Position numbers and translations under genes: made by a program
Shown here: positions 8,913-18,155 of the stretch, piece after piece
Layout of the letters: each line of letters begins with the position of its first letter
How positions within the stretch are numbered: the first letter of the stretch is position 1
The notes under the pieces: model-generated
Seen by the model: only the letters and a program-made list of their open reading frames with translations
The model's database searches: none
Told to the model about the DNA's origin: nothing
Assembly (NCBI GenBank): GCA_050246735.1
Contig: JBFWVM010000009.1
Location: forward strand, 124,001 to 188,000
Origin: Taklimakanibacter sp050246735
GTDB taxonomy: Bacteria; Pseudomonadota; Alphaproteobacteria; Rhizobiales; Aestuariivirgaceae
Reading direction: 5' to 3'
Length of the DNA stretch: 64,000 bases

Positions 8913-9746
8913 ATGGCGGGCTTTCCGGATCTCGACGACGAGGACATCGGCCGCAGCCGCCGTGAGCAGCGCCTGCGCCGCTTCAAGCAGGTGCCGATCC
9001 GCATCCTGGTGCCCAACCTCATCACGCTGCTCGCTCTGTGCAGCGGCGTGACCGCCATCCGTCTCGGCATGGAGGGGCGCTACGAGCTCGCCGTCGGCGC
9101 CGTGATCATCGCCATCGTGCTCGACGCCATCGACGGCCGGCTCGCCCGCCTGCTCAAGGGCACGTCGCGCTTCGGCGCCGAGCTCGATTCGCTTGCCGAC
9201 TTCGTCAATTTCGGCGTGGCGCCGGCGATCCTGATCTATCTGTGGTCGCTCAACGCGCTGAAGAGCCTCGGCTGGCTGGTGGCGCTCTGCCTCGCCATCT
9301 GCTGCGCGCTCCGGCTGGCGCGCTTCAACGTCGCCATCGACGATCCCGACAAGCCCGCCTGGATGATGAACTTCTTCACCGGCGCGCCGGCGCCGGCCGG
9401 GGCGGGCCTCGCCATGGCGCCGATGTATCTGGGCTTTCTCGGCCTCGTTCCCGACGGCCATCATATCGCCTGGCTGGTCCTGCCCTATACCGCCGCGGTG
9501 GCCTTCCTGATGGTGAGCCGGGTCCCGACCTTCTCGGCCAAGACCTTCGGCTCGCGCATCAGCCGCGACCTGGTCCTGCCGCTGCTCGGCCTGGCGGCGC
9601 TGGCCATCGTCAGCCTGATCGCCTTCACCTGGCAGATGCTGACCGCGATGTCGGTCCTCTATATCGCGCTCCTGCCTTTCGGCGTGCGCTCCTATCGCCG
9701 CCACCAGGCGGACTATGAGAAGCGCAGCGGCGAGGCCGGCGGCTGA
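8913..9746 (+). CDS. pssA: CDP-diacylglycerol-serine O-phosphatidyltransferase
   Basis: Makes phosphatidylserine from CDP-diacylglycerol and serine; the product feeds the adjacent decarboxylase. The 277-residue membrane protein carries the CDP-alcohol phosphotransferase signature, DG-x2-AR-x8-G-x3-D-x3-D, at about residues 74-96 (visible as DGRLARLL...FGAELDSLAD). Several hydrophobic helices follow. This is the integral-membrane (type II) enzyme typical of alphaproteobacteria, not the soluble E. coli form. It converges with dap, leaving 15 bases between stops. Confidence 0.95.
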   Translation: MAGFPDLDDEDIGRSRREQRLRRFKQVPIRILVPNLITLLALCSGVTAIRLGMEGRYELAVGAVIIAIVLDAIDGRLARLLKGTSRFGAELDSLADFVNFGVAPAILIYLWSLNALKSLGWLVALCLAICCALRLARFNVAIDDPDKPAWMMNFFTGAPAPAGAGLAMAPMYLGFLGLVPDGHHIAWLVLPYTAAVAFLMVSRVPTFSAKTFGSRISRDLVLPLLGLAALAIVSLIAFTWQMLTAMSVLYIALLPFGVRSYRRHQADYEKRSGEAGG

Positions 9747-9761
9747 GGCCGGCGTCGCGTC

Positions 9762-11351
9762 CTATGCGCGCCTGTCGAAGCGCAGCTTGCGGGCGAGCCA
9801 GCAGCCGACGGTGACCGCGGCGGCCCTGCCGGCGCCGTCGCGCGCGAAGCGCAATGTCCAGTCGCCCGGGGCCGGCGCGTCCATCGAGCGCCGGCACGGC
9901 AGGCGCCAGATGTCGCCGCCCACCGGATAGAGAGGCTGCATCGCGCCCTGGCCCAGAAAGCCCTCGAAGGCGCCGAAGACGGCGCTTCCCTGCGCCGCGA
10001 TGTGCAGGTCGGCATCGAGCTCGCCGTTGTGGAACGTGCCGGCCACATCGGGGCTGGCGCTTCCCGTGACCCGGCCCAGAACGGCGCGGAGATTGTCGCC
10101 CGGACGGGTCATCCGGACGGTGTCGCCCTGGCGCCTGAGCGTCATGCCGCACCCGCGGGCCTCTCCGGCGCCCGTGAGATCGAGCAGCTCTGCGTCGGTG
10201 GTGAAGCGCGCCGACAGCCGCTTCCCGGCGGGACCGGGCGAGACGTCGAGCAGGAGATCGGTTTCGGGGTCGTGATAGCGTCCGCTCCAGGCGTCGTCAT
10301 AGGCGATCCGCGGCCCGGCCGCGCACCCCTGGCCGAGCGCGGCGCGCAGCACCTCGAAGGCCGCCTCGCGCGCGCTCGCCTGGTGATTGAAGAGGACCAC
10401 GACGGAGAGACGCTCCGCGGCCGCGTGGAGCCGCTGGCTGCGCCAGCCGCGCAGGGCCCCGCCATGGCCGGTGAGCGCGACGCTCCCGCTCTCCATATGG
10501 GCGAGGCCGAAGCCGTAATGCGCCGGCGCGCCGTCGGCGAATGACGGCCTGACCGACAGGCGCCGGTAGAGGCCGTCCGCGTCGTCGCGCGTCGCATCGA
10601 TGAAACGCTCCCAGGCGATCATGTCGTCGAGCGAGGCGAGGATGCCGGCATCGCCCGTCCAGTGGATGCGGTTGACGGCGGGGACGAAGCCGAAGGCCTC
10701 GTCGCCCTCATAGCCGATGCCGGGGATGTCGCCGGTCGCCGGACTGAATTGCGCCGTCTCCATGCCAGCCTGCCGCAGCACCCCCGCCGCCACGAGTTCG
10801 GCGAAGGGCCGGCCGGCATGGTCCTCGATCAGGTCGGAGATCAGGCGGAAATTGCCGTTGGAATAGGAATAGCCCTCGCCTGCCGGGAAGTGCAGCGTGC
10901 GGGTGAGGCCCATCAGGGTCCTGGCGTCGGCTTGCCGGAACTCGCCCTCAGGGGTAGCGCCGCACAGCACCGTCAGCGCCCAGTAGTCCCTGAGGCCCGA
11001 CTGGTTGTGGCAGAGATGGAGGACGCGCGGCGGCGGGTCCTCGAGCAGCGGCAGGCGCGCCGCGAGCGCCCGGTCGAGCCGGGAGGGATCGCCGAGCTGG
11101 CCGAGCAGGGTGGCGCAGGTGAACTGCTTGGTGATCGAGCAGATGGGGAAGAGCGTCGCCGGCGTGAACGGCACATGGCGGGCGAGGTCGATATAGCCCC
11201 AGGCCTGGCGCGCGACGACGGCGCCGTCCTTGACGACCGCCACGGCGCCGCCGGGACCCTTGAAGCGCAGAGGCAGGTCGTCGATGACGCGGCGCAGATC
11301 GGCCATGGCGGATGCTTTCGGCTGGCGGTGGGAGGACATGGGCTTCCTCAC
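9762..11351 (-). CDS. dap: D-aminopeptidase (DAP, serine hydrolase family S12)
   Basis: Cleaves N-terminal D-amino acids, chiefly D-Ala, from peptides and amides. The sequence follows the Ochrobactrum anthropi DAP closely from memory: S72-x-x-K75 nucleophile motif (SITK), YSN at 163-165, the HGG motif near 296, and the C-terminal beta-barrel domains with the shared string GAFEGFLG. Length 529 against about 520 for DAP. The GTG start at 11351 overlaps the stop of the upstream PLP enzyme (GTGA); an ATG at 11339 is also possible. The coupling suggests a joint role in amino-acid or peptide salvage. Confidence 0.9.
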   Translation of the reverse strand: MRKPMSSHRQPKASAMADLRRVIDDLPLRFKGPGGAVAVVKDGAVVARQAWGYIDLARHVPFTPATLFPICSITKQFTCATLLGQLGDPSRLDRALAARLPLLEDPPPRVLHLCHNQSGLRDYWALTVLCGATPEGEFRQADARTLMGLTRTLHFPAGEGYSYSNGNFRLISDLIEDHAGRPFAELVAAGVLRQAGMETAQFSPATGDIPGIGYEGDEAFGFVPAVNRIHWTGDAGILASLDDMIAWERFIDATRDDADGLYRRLSVRPSFADGAPAHYGFGLAHMESGSVALTGHGGALRGWRSQRLHAAAERLSVVVLFNHQASAREAAFEVLRAALGQGCAAGPRIAYDDAWSGRYHDPETDLLLDVSPGPAGKRLSARFTTDAELLDLTGAGEARGCGMTLRRQGDTVRMTRPGDNLRAVLGRVTGSASPDVAGTFHNGELDADLHIAAQGSAVFGAFEGFLGQGAMQPLYPVGGDIWRLPCRRSMDAPAPGDWTLRFARDGAGRAAAVTVGCWLARKLRFDRRA

Positions 11352-12553
11352 AGCACGCGCTCGAGGTCGGCGCAGATGTCGTCGGCGTCCTCGAGCCCGA
11401 CCGAGAAGCGGAAAACGCCGTCGCCGGCGAAAGCGCGATAGCGCTCGAGGAGCTCGCCCTCGAGACGGAAGGTCGAGCGCATCAGGTCGGCGGTCGGTAT
11501 CCAGTAGACGAGGCTGCGGTGATGGCCGAGCGAGACGGCGTAATGCACGACCTCGAGCCCGTCGACCATGCGCCTGGCGAGCGCCGGCCCGTCCGCGACC
11601 TGGAAGGTCATCATGCCGGAGAAATTCGCCATCTGCCGCCTGGCCAGCTCGTGCTGGGGATGCGAGGGAAGCCCCGGATAGAAGACCCGCGTCACGCGGG
11701 CGTGGCCTTCGAGGTATCGCGCGACCGCGAGCGCCGTCTCCTCATGCGCCGTCATGCGGATCGGCAGGGTCGCGGCGCCGCGCAGGATGAGCCAGGCGTT
11801 GAAGGGCGAGAGCACGCCGCCGAAATGCACCGTCGCTTCGAGATTGAGGGCGTCGAGGTCGGACCGGCGGCCGAGCACGGCGCCGCCCATCGCGTCGCCA
11901 TGGCCGCCGATATATTTGGTGAGCGAATGCACGACGAAGTCGGCGCCGAGCGCCAGCGGACGCGTCGCGACCGGCGAGGCGAAGGTCGAATCGACCACGA
12001 CGTCGCGCACTTTGCGGGCCCGCGCCAGCCCGGCGAGCGCTTCGATGTCGGCGAGCCGCATGATCGGATTGGCCGGCGTCTCGATCCACATCATGCGCGT
12101 CGCGGGCCGGATGGCGCGCTCGACCATGGCGGGATCGGACATGTCGACGGGCGTCACCTCGATGCCGAAGCGGGGCAGGGTGTCGCGCACCAGCTCGGCC
12201 GTGCCGACATAGTTCGTGTCCGAGACGACCAGATGGTCGCCCTGGCCGAGGCGGCCCAGCATCAGCGCGCTCGACGCCGCCATGCCGGAGCCGTAGCACT
12301 GGCAGGATTCGGCGCCCTCGAGCGCCGCGAGCTTGGTTTCGAGCTGCTTGACGGTCGGATTGGAGAGCCTCGCATAGACGAAGCCCTCGTAGCCCTGCCG
12401 GTTGCGGGCGGAGAAGCCCGCGACCTGGGTCGGCGCGAAGGTCGACGACATCACCAGATTGGGCGAGGACGCGCGGCTCACCGGATCGACGCCTTCGCCC
12501 GCGTGAATTGCCGTCGTGCGCAGGCCTTGCCGGCGATTTTTCTTCTTTTTCAT
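11348..12553 (-). CDS. Cys/Met-metabolism PLP-dependent enzyme (cystathionine synthase/lyase family)
   Basis: A 401-residue trans-sulfuration-type PLP enzyme. The cofactor lysine is in SLTKYIGGHGD near residue 210, and the conserved active-site tyrosine is in SDTNYVGT. The cysteine that defines methionine gamma-lyase (two residues after that tyrosine) is a glycine here, which argues against that activity. Cystathionine gamma-synthase, gamma-lyase and O-acetylhomoserine sulfhydrylase cannot be separated by eye. The N-terminus MKKKKNRRQG is unusually basic. It is the first gene of a two-gene operon with dap. Confidence 0.85.
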   Translation of the reverse strand: MKKKKNRRQGLRTTAIHAGEGVDPVSRASSPNLVMSSTFAPTQVAGFSARNRQGYEGFVYARLSNPTVKQLETKLAALEGAESCQCYGSGMAASSALMLGRLGQGDHLVVSDTNYVGTAELVRDTLPRFGIEVTPVDMSDPAMVERAIRPATRMMWIETPANPIMRLADIEALAGLARARKVRDVVVDSTFASPVATRPLALGADFVVHSLTKYIGGHGDAMGGAVLGRRSDLDALNLEATVHFGGVLSPFNAWLILRGAATLPIRMTAHEETALAVARYLEGHARVTRVFYPGLPSHPQHELARRQMANFSGMMTFQVADGPALARRMVDGLEVVHYAVSLGHHRSLVYWIPTADLMRSTFRLEGELLERYRAFAGDGVFRFSVGLEDADDICADLERVL

Positions 12554-12628
12554 GTAGTTGCCCTCAATTTGGACAAGCTGTAACAGGACTGGTCTGGGGA
12601 TGCTACCTTTTATGGAGATTCGCCTGTC

Positions 12629-15343
12629 TTGGCCGCGAAGCCGTCCGATCTCATGAGCTGGCAAGATCGCCATCCGCCTGCGGCCGTGAAGCAGCCGCGG
12701 CGGATCCGGCCCAATGTCTTCGCCAGGATGGCGCGTTTCGCCTGCCTGCACCCGCTGATCGTCATCGGCCTGTGGGTGGCCCTGGTCATTCCGGCCTTCG
12801 TCTTCGCCGCCATGGCCTTGCGCATCGAGCTTCAGGAGACCTTCCTGGTGGCCGTCGATCCGACGCTCGCCCGCGAGCAGAGCCGGCTCAATGCCGAGTT
12901 CCCCGAGCCCAGCGAAAGCATCGTCGCGGTCATCGACAGCCAGGATCCGGCGCTGGCCAGGGCCGGGGCCGAGCGCATGGCCGCCAGGATGGCCGAGCAG
13001 ACGAAGGCGTTCCGCAACGTCTTCGCCCCCGGGACCGGCCGGTTCTTCGACGACAACGGCGTCCTCTATCTGAGCGACCAGGCGGTCGCCGCCATGGTGG
13101 ACCGGATCCAGCGCTCCGCGCCGCTGTTCCAGGCCCTGTCGATCTCGCCCAACCTGACGGGCCTCGCCGTGCTCGCCGACCAGATCGCCAAGGCCGTCGC
13201 CGAAGGCCGTTCGCCGGAAGGCCTGACCGCGCTCTTCGCCGATGCCTCCAGGACGGTGCAGGCCCAGATCGCCGGCAAGCGGCGCGACCTCGACTGGCTG
13301 TCGCTCATCGAGCATGGCGTCACCATCGAGAGCAACCGCTGGTATGTGGTCGGCTATCCGGTGGCGACGGCGGACGCCGATCCGATGCGCCATGCGGTCG
13401 ACGAGGCGCGCCGCCTCGCCGACCTTCTGGTGGCGGAATTCGACGGCCGGGTTTCGGTGGCCCTGACCGGCCGCCCGGTGCTGCGGGCCCTGTCGCCGCC
13501 GATCGATATCCGCGTCCTCCTCCTGCCGGCCCTGCTGTCGAGCGTCGTCCTCCTGGTGATCCTGGGCTTCGGGCTGTCGCGCTTCGGCGCGATGATGGTC
13601 GTCCTCCTCACCGCGGCGATCGCCCTTGTCATCGTCACCGCGCTCGCACTTGCGGCGGTCGGCTATTTCGACCGCGTCAGCCTGACTTTCCCGGTCCTGT
13701 TCGCGGCCTTCATCGGGCTTGCCGCGATCTCGGTCATCCTGCGCGCCGAAGAGGCGGAATATGCCGGGCTCGGGAAACGCTCCGCGCAGATGCTGGCCGC
13801 CCAGGCGCTTGGCCCGCCTTTGCTCGCCTGGCTCGCGGGCACGTCGGTGATCGGGGTTTCGCTCATCGGCAGCCACTTCGTGGCGTTGCAGAAGCTGATG
13901 ATCGTCCTCGCCGTCATGAACGTCGTCGTCTTCCTCGCGGTGACGACCCTGCTGCCGGCGTTCCTGTCGCTGCTTCGTCCTCTCGCTTCGGATCCCGCCG
14001 ACGCCGAGGAGGAGGACGATCGCGGCCATTGGCTCGATGGTCTCCTGTCGCAGCCCGCCTCCTATGGCTGGTGGTCGCTGCGCCGCGCCCTCGCGGCGAC
14101 CCTGATCGCGGTCTCGGTGCTGTGCGCCATGCTGGTGCCGGCCTTCCATTTCGAGAGCCCGTCCGCCGTGACGCAGGACGGCGCCAGCCCCGCCGAGCGC
14201 CTGTTCCGCGAGCTCTCGGCGCGCGAGCCGTCGCTCCTGGCCTCTGGGCAGATACTGGCCGAGCCCGGCGACACCGCGCGCGGCCTGGTGCGCCGCCTGG
14301 CGGTGCTGCCGGAGGTCGAGGGCGTACGCTGGGTCGAGGCGTTCCTGCCGTCGGGAGAGGCCGACAAGCGCGCCATATTGGCCAGGCTCCAGGGCGTCTT
14401 CCCGCGCAACACCAACGCCGTCGAGGACCTTCCGGACGACCTCGTGAAGGCCGAATTCGCGAAGCTGCAGGACGGCCTGCGCCGTATCGCGGCCCAGCCT
14501 GAGGCGCCGCCCGATCTCGCCCGCGCCGCCAACGAGCTGCGCCGCTCCCTGCTGCTGCTCGACAACAACGGAACCGCACCCGTCGCCGCCTTGCGCCAGC
14601 TCGAGCGCACCTTCTTCGTCAGGCTGCAATTGCTGCTCGACCGCATCGACCGGCTCTCCCGGCTTCAGCCCCTGACGGTCGAGCGCCTCGATCCCGCGAT
14701 CTACCGCCAATATGTGTCGCGCGACGGCCTCTGGCGCATCGAGGTGCAGCCGCGCCGGCCGCACGATATCGAGGCCTTCGCGGCGGCGCTGCGCAGCGTG
14801 ACGCCGCAGGTCGCCGGCGCCGCCCTGATCGAGGCCGACCGCCTCGCGGTGATGCGCGCCGCCATGCCGCGGTTCCTGGGCGCCTTCCTGGTGGTCGTCG
14901 CGGTCCTTCCGCTCCTCCTGTTCCGCGACCTGCGCAAGGCGGCGCGCATATGGCTGCCGGTCTTCACGACCACGCTGCTCGGGCTCGGGGTGGCCGCCAC
15001 CCTCGGCATCGATCTCTACCCCGAGTGTCTTGCCGTCTTCGTCCTGCTGGTCGGCTTTCCCCTGGGCGCGGCGCTGCTGGCGGAAAGCTGGTACGACGCC
15101 CACAGCGCCGGCCCGCCGTCGCCATTCTCCTCGCGCCCCCGCGCCTTGCTGCTCTCGGCCTGCGTGGTGCTTGCCGCTTTCGCGCCGCTCATCCTGTCGC
15201 CCCTGCCGGCGGTCGAGCAGTTCGGCAAGCTCCTGCTCGTCGCGATGTGCCTCGGCCTCCTCGCCTTCTCCGTCCTGCTGCCGCAATTGCGGGTATGGAC
15301 CGCGCCCCGGCGCCGGCGGCGGCAGGAAGAAGAGGAAGGTTGA
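12629..15343 (+). CDS. MMPL/RND family transporter, HpnN-like
   Basis: A 904-residue inner-membrane protein with the RND layout: one helix (about 43-65), a large periplasmic loop (70-290), five helices (295-460), then a repeat of the same plan with a helix near 490, a second loop and five helices to the end. This is the plan of HpnN, which moves hopanoids to the outer membrane; the first periplasmic domain (PEPSESIVAVID... FFDDNGVLYLS) looks HpnN-like. The TTG at 12629 has GGAG eleven bases upstream; the ATG at 12653 is the alternative. The hopanoid substrate is inference. Confidence 0.8.
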   Translation: MAAKPSDLMSWQDRHPPAAVKQPRRIRPNVFARMARFACLHPLIVIGLWVALVIPAFVFAAMALRIELQETFLVAVDPTLAREQSRLNAEFPEPSESIVAVIDSQDPALARAGAERMAARMAEQTKAFRNVFAPGTGRFFDDNGVLYLSDQAVAAMVDRIQRSAPLFQALSISPNLTGLAVLADQIAKAVAEGRSPEGLTALFADASRTVQAQIAGKRRDLDWLSLIEHGVTIESNRWYVVGYPVATADADPMRHAVDEARRLADLLVAEFDGRVSVALTGRPVLRALSPPIDIRVLLLPALLSSVVLLVILGFGLSRFGAMMVVLLTAAIALVIVTALALAAVGYFDRVSLTFPVLFAAFIGLAAISVILRAEEAEYAGLGKRSAQMLAAQALGPPLLAWLAGTSVIGVSLIGSHFVALQKLMIVLAVMNVVVFLAVTTLLPAFLSLLRPLASDPADAEEEDDRGHWLDGLLSQPASYGWWSLRRALAATLIAVSVLCAMLVPAFHFESPSAVTQDGASPAERLFRELSAREPSLLASGQILAEPGDTARGLVRRLAVLPEVEGVRWVEAFLPSGEADKRAILARLQGVFPRNTNAVEDLPDDLVKAEFAKLQDGLRRIAAQPEAPPDLARAANELRRSLLLLDNNGTAPVAALRQLERTFFVRLQLLLDRIDRLSRLQPLTVERLDPAIYRQYVSRDGLWRIEVQPRRPHDIEAFAAALRSVTPQVAGAALIEADRLAVMRAAMPRFLGAFLVVVAVLPLLLFRDLRKAARIWLPVFTTTLLGLGVAATLGIDLYPECLAVFVLLVGFPLGAALLAESWYDAHSAGPPSPFSSRPRALLLSACVVLAAFAPLILSPLPAVEQFGKLLLVAMCLGLLAFSVLLPQLRVWTAPRRRRRQEEEEG

Positions 15344-15365
15344 GCTGGGCCATGGTTCGATGGAT

Positions 15366-15393
15366 TTGACAAAGCTTGCCAATCTATGTCATA
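15366..15393 (+). promoter_or_regulatory. parDE promoter and operator
   Basis: A consensus -35 TTGACA is at 15366-15371. The palindrome TATGTCATA at 15385-15393 covers the expected -10 area and is a likely ParD autoregulation site. The ribosome site ACGGAGG at 15401-15407 fixes the antitoxin start at 15413. Confidence 0.6.
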
Positions 15394-15412
15394 CGAGAAT
15401 ACGGAGGCCGAT

Positions 15413-15667
15413 ATGGCGACGATGAATGTATCCTTGCCGGGCTCTATGAAAGAGTGGGTCGAGGCGCAGGCTGAAACAGGGCGTTATGCTAATGCGAGCG
15501 ACTACATCCGCGATTTGATCCGCAGGGACCAGGAGCGCAACGACAAGATTGCCGCCATGCAGCGGTTTGTCGATGACGGCCTGAAAAGCGGCATCGGCGG
15601 CCGCGAGAGGAATGAGCTTTTCGCATTGGCTCGAGCCCGGGCGAAGAAACCGCGGCGCAGTGGATAA
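15413..15667 (+). CDS. parD: ParD-type antitoxin (ribbon-helix-helix)
   Basis: An 84-residue antitoxin. The N-terminal half (NVSLPGSMKEWVEAQ, then YANASDYIRDLIRRD) is the ParD/CopG ribbon-helix-helix that binds operator DNA; the C-terminal half should wrap the toxin. The start at 15413 has a strong ribosome site five bases away. The stop TAA overlaps the toxin ATG (TAATG), the usual order and coupling of parDE. Base composition is less GC-rich than the flanking genes, consistent with acquisition as a module. Confidence 0.92.
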   Translation: MATMNVSLPGSMKEWVEAQAETGRYANASDYIRDLIRRDQERNDKIAAMQRFVDDGLKSGIGGRERNELFALARARAKKPRRSG

Positions 15668-16068
15668 TGGGCTTTCGCCTCACTCGCGAAGCGGAAGAGG
15701 ACGTTATTGATATTGCCGAGCAAGGTGTGCGGCTATTCGGGCCGGTGCAGGCCGGACGCTATCACGATGAGCTTTTTGCCGTCTTTGATCTGATAGTCGC
15801 CAGTCCCCGCATGGCGCGGGAGCGCCTTGAGATAACGCCGCCGGTACGTATCCATCCGTTCAAGGCTCATCTCGTGGTCTACAGAATCGAGCAGGACGGT
15901 GACATCCTCATCATCCGTGTTCGGCATGGACATGAGAACTGGGCGGATGAAAACCAGGGCGAGATGAGTATGCGTCGACCCACAACCCTTATCCGTGAGG
16001 TGACGGCAGGGGAGCGCTTCGGCATGAGGGTAACAATGAATGTGGTCTCTCTACGCCAGCCGGCCTGA
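15667..16068 (+). CDS. parE: ParE/RelE-superfamily toxin with extended C-terminus
   Basis: The first 98 or so residues (FRLTREAEEDVIDIAE... LVVYRIEQDGDILIIRVRHGHENW) match the ParE/RelE toxin fold; ParE members poison gyrase and RelE members cut mRNA. The protein is 133 residues, about 35 longer than usual, and the extra tail has no recognisable domain. The tail runs 18 bases into the 3' end of dxs on the other strand. Translation is coupled to parD by the TAATG overlap. Confidence 0.88.
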   Translation: MGFRLTREAEEDVIDIAEQGVRLFGPVQAGRYHDELFAVFDLIVASPRMARERLEITPPVRIHPFKAHLVVYRIEQDGDILIIRVRHGHENWADENQGEMSMRRPTTLIREVTAGERFGMRVTMNVVSLRQPA

Positions 16069-17970
16069 CGACAGGCGCGCGGGACCGTTGCCGAGCGCCG
16101 CCATCACTTCGGCGACGATCGCCTTGTCCGTAAGCCCGGCATCCGCATACTGCTCCTTGGGCGCCGCATGCGGGACGAAGCGGTCCGGCAGGTGCATGGT
16201 CTTGACGCGGCATCGGGCGGCGAGGAGGTCGGCGCGCGCCAGATAGTGCAGGATCTGCGTGCCGAAGCCGCCGATGGCGCCGTCCTCGACCGTCACCAGG
16301 GCCTCGTGGCCGTGGACGAGGCGGCGGACGAGGTCTTCGTCCAGCGGCTTGGCGAAGCGCGCATCGGCGACCGTGGCCGAGAGCCCGAGGCTGTGGAGCT
16401 GGTCCGCCGCCTTCAGGCAGTCCTGGAGCCTTGCGCCGAAGGCGAGCAGCGCCACCTTGTTTCCCTCGCGCAGGACGCGGCCGCGGCCGATGGCGAGCGG
16501 CACGCCGCGGTCGGGAAGGTCGACGCCGACACCTTCGCCGCGCGGATAGCGGAAGGCCGAGGGCCGGTCGTCCATGGCGGCGGCCGTCGCCACCATATGG
16601 ACGAGCTCCGCCTCGTCGGCGGCGGCCATGACGACGAAATCGGGCAGGCAGGCGAGACAGGTGATGTCGAAGCTGCCGGCATGGGTGGGGCCGTCCTGGC
16701 CGACGAGCCCGGCGCGGTCGATGGCGAAGCGCACCGGCAGCCGCTGCAGCGCGACGTCATGGACGATCTGGTCGTAAGCGCGCTGCAGGAAGGTCGAATA
16801 GATGGCGCAGAAGGGCTTGAAGCCCTCGACCGCGAGGCCGGCGGCGAAGGTGACGGCGTGCTGCTCGGCTATGCCGACGTCGAACATGCGGCCCGGGAAG
16901 CGGCCGGCGAACTTGTCGAGGCCGGTGCCGGAGGGCATCGCGGCGGTGATGCCGACGATCTTCTCGTCCTTCTCGGCCTCGGCGATCAGCGCCCGGGAAA
17001 AGACCGACGTATAGCTCGGCGCGTTGGACGCGCTCGCCGCCATTTCGAGCGTGACGGGATCGAACCTGGAGACGGCATGGTATTTTTCCCGGTCGGGCCT
17101 GGCGAAGGGATGGCCCTTGCCTTTCTCGGTCACCACATGGACGAGGACGGGGCCGAGCTGGCGCGCGTCGCGCACGTTCTGCAGGACCGGGACCAGGGTG
17201 TCGATGTCGTGGCCGTCGATCGGACCGACATAATAGAAGCCGAGCTCCTCGAACAGGGTGCCGCCGGTCAGCATGCCGCGGGCATATTCGTCGGCGCGGC
17301 GGGCGGCGGTGCGCAGGCCGCGCGGAAACTTCATGGCGAGCTGCCTGGCGATGTCGCGCAGCGACAGGAAGGGCCGTGACGAGACGAGCCGGGAGAGATA
17401 GTTGGTGAGGGCTCCCACCGCCGGCGCGATCGACATGCCGTTGTCGTTGAGGATGACGATGAGCCTGGTGTCGAGCGCCCCGGCATTGTTCATCGCCTCA
17501 TAGGCCATGCCGGCGCTCATCGCCCCGTCGCCGATGACCGAGATCACGTGGCCGCCGCGGTGCTCGAGGTCGCGCGCCACCGCCATGCCGAGCCCGGCCG
17601 AGATGGAGGTCGAGCTGTGCGCCGCGCCGAAGGGGTCGTAGGCGCTTTCCGCGCGCCTGGTGAAGCCGTAGAGCCCGCCCTGCTGGCGGATCCGGCGAAT
17701 GCCGTGGCGCCGGCCGGTCAGGATCTTGTGCGGATAGGACTGATGGCTGACGTCCCAGATGAGCCGGTCGCGCGGCGTGTCGAACACATAATGGAGGGCC
17801 ACGGTGAGCTCGACGACGCCGAGGCCCGCGCCGAAATGGCCGCCGGTCGCGGCGGCGGCGTCGATGGTCTCGGCGCGCAGCTCGGTGGCGAGCCGGCGCA
17901 GTTCCGGCAGGCCCAGCCGGCGCAGGTCGGCCGGATCGTTGACGCTGTCGAGCAGGGGAGTCGGGATCAT
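16051..17970 (-). CDS. dxs: 1-deoxy-D-xylulose-5-phosphate synthase
   Basis: First step of the MEP isoprenoid pathway: pyruvate plus glyceraldehyde-3-phosphate to DXP, with thiamine diphosphate. The 639-residue length is standard. Visible are the GGHFGAGLG N-terminal motif near 43-51, GAAHSSTSISAGLG at 115-128, the ThDP/Mg motif GDGAMSAG at 147-154, and the transketolase pyrimidine-domain motif DVGIAEQHAV. It is transcribed alone towards parE, and its last codons overlap the toxin gene. MEP flux feeds hopanoid synthesis, which may relate to the HpnN-like gene nearby. Confidence 0.97.
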   Translation of the reverse strand: MIPTPLLDSVNDPADLRRLGLPELRRLATELRAETIDAAAATGGHFGAGLGVVELTVALHYVFDTPRDRLIWDVSHQSYPHKILTGRRHGIRRIRQQGGLYGFTRRAESAYDPFGAAHSSTSISAGLGMAVARDLEHRGGHVISVIGDGAMSAGMAYEAMNNAGALDTRLIVILNDNGMSIAPAVGALTNYLSRLVSSRPFLSLRDIARQLAMKFPRGLRTAARRADEYARGMLTGGTLFEELGFYYVGPIDGHDIDTLVPVLQNVRDARQLGPVLVHVVTEKGKGHPFARPDREKYHAVSRFDPVTLEMAASASNAPSYTSVFSRALIAEAEKDEKIVGITAAMPSGTGLDKFAGRFPGRMFDVGIAEQHAVTFAAGLAVEGFKPFCAIYSTFLQRAYDQIVHDVALQRLPVRFAIDRAGLVGQDGPTHAGSFDITCLACLPDFVVMAAADEAELVHMVATAAAMDDRPSAFRYPRGEGVGVDLPDRGVPLAIGRGRVLREGNKVALLAFGARLQDCLKAADQLHSLGLSATVADARFAKPLDEDLVRRLVHGHEALVTVEDGAIGGFGTQILHYLARADLLAARCRVKTMHLPDRFVPHAAPKEQYADAGLTDKAIVAEVMAALGNGPARLSSGRLA

Positions 17971-18058
17971 CGCCGACTACTTAAAGAGACGGAGGGAACC
18001 GGGCAATTCCATTGTTTGACGCGGGGATATTGCGCTTTCGGTCATGATCACATGGCGT

Positions 18059-18086
18059 GGGACAAAGCGTGCCGCGATGGTATAGT
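18059..18086 (+). promoter_or_regulatory. Candidate promoter of the opp operon
   Basis: GGGACA (18059-18064) and TATAGT (18081-18086) are separated by 16 bases, about 70 bases before the oppA start. The ribosome site AGGGAGGA lies just before the ATG at 18156. Confidence 0.45.
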
Positions 18087-18155
18087 GCGCCCGTCAAGCC
18101 GGCGGCTTTCTGGCGATCCCGCCCTTAACGGAGCCGCCCATCAGGGAGGAACTCA

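Noticed and set aside
11348..12553. Methionine gamma-lyase
   Set aside because: The cysteine two residues after the active-site tyrosine, characteristic of that enzyme, is glycine here.
12554..15382. Very long open frame on the minus strand opposite the MMPL gene
   Set aside because: It is a GC-driven antisense frame full of Arg, Gly and charged residues that merely joins the real PLP-enzyme gene. The MMPL reading has proper helices and family pattern.
17978..18006. TTGCCC-17-TAAGTA as a minus-strand promoter for dxs
   Set aside because: It would start transcription almost at the ATG, implying a leaderless mRNA; match to consensus is poor.
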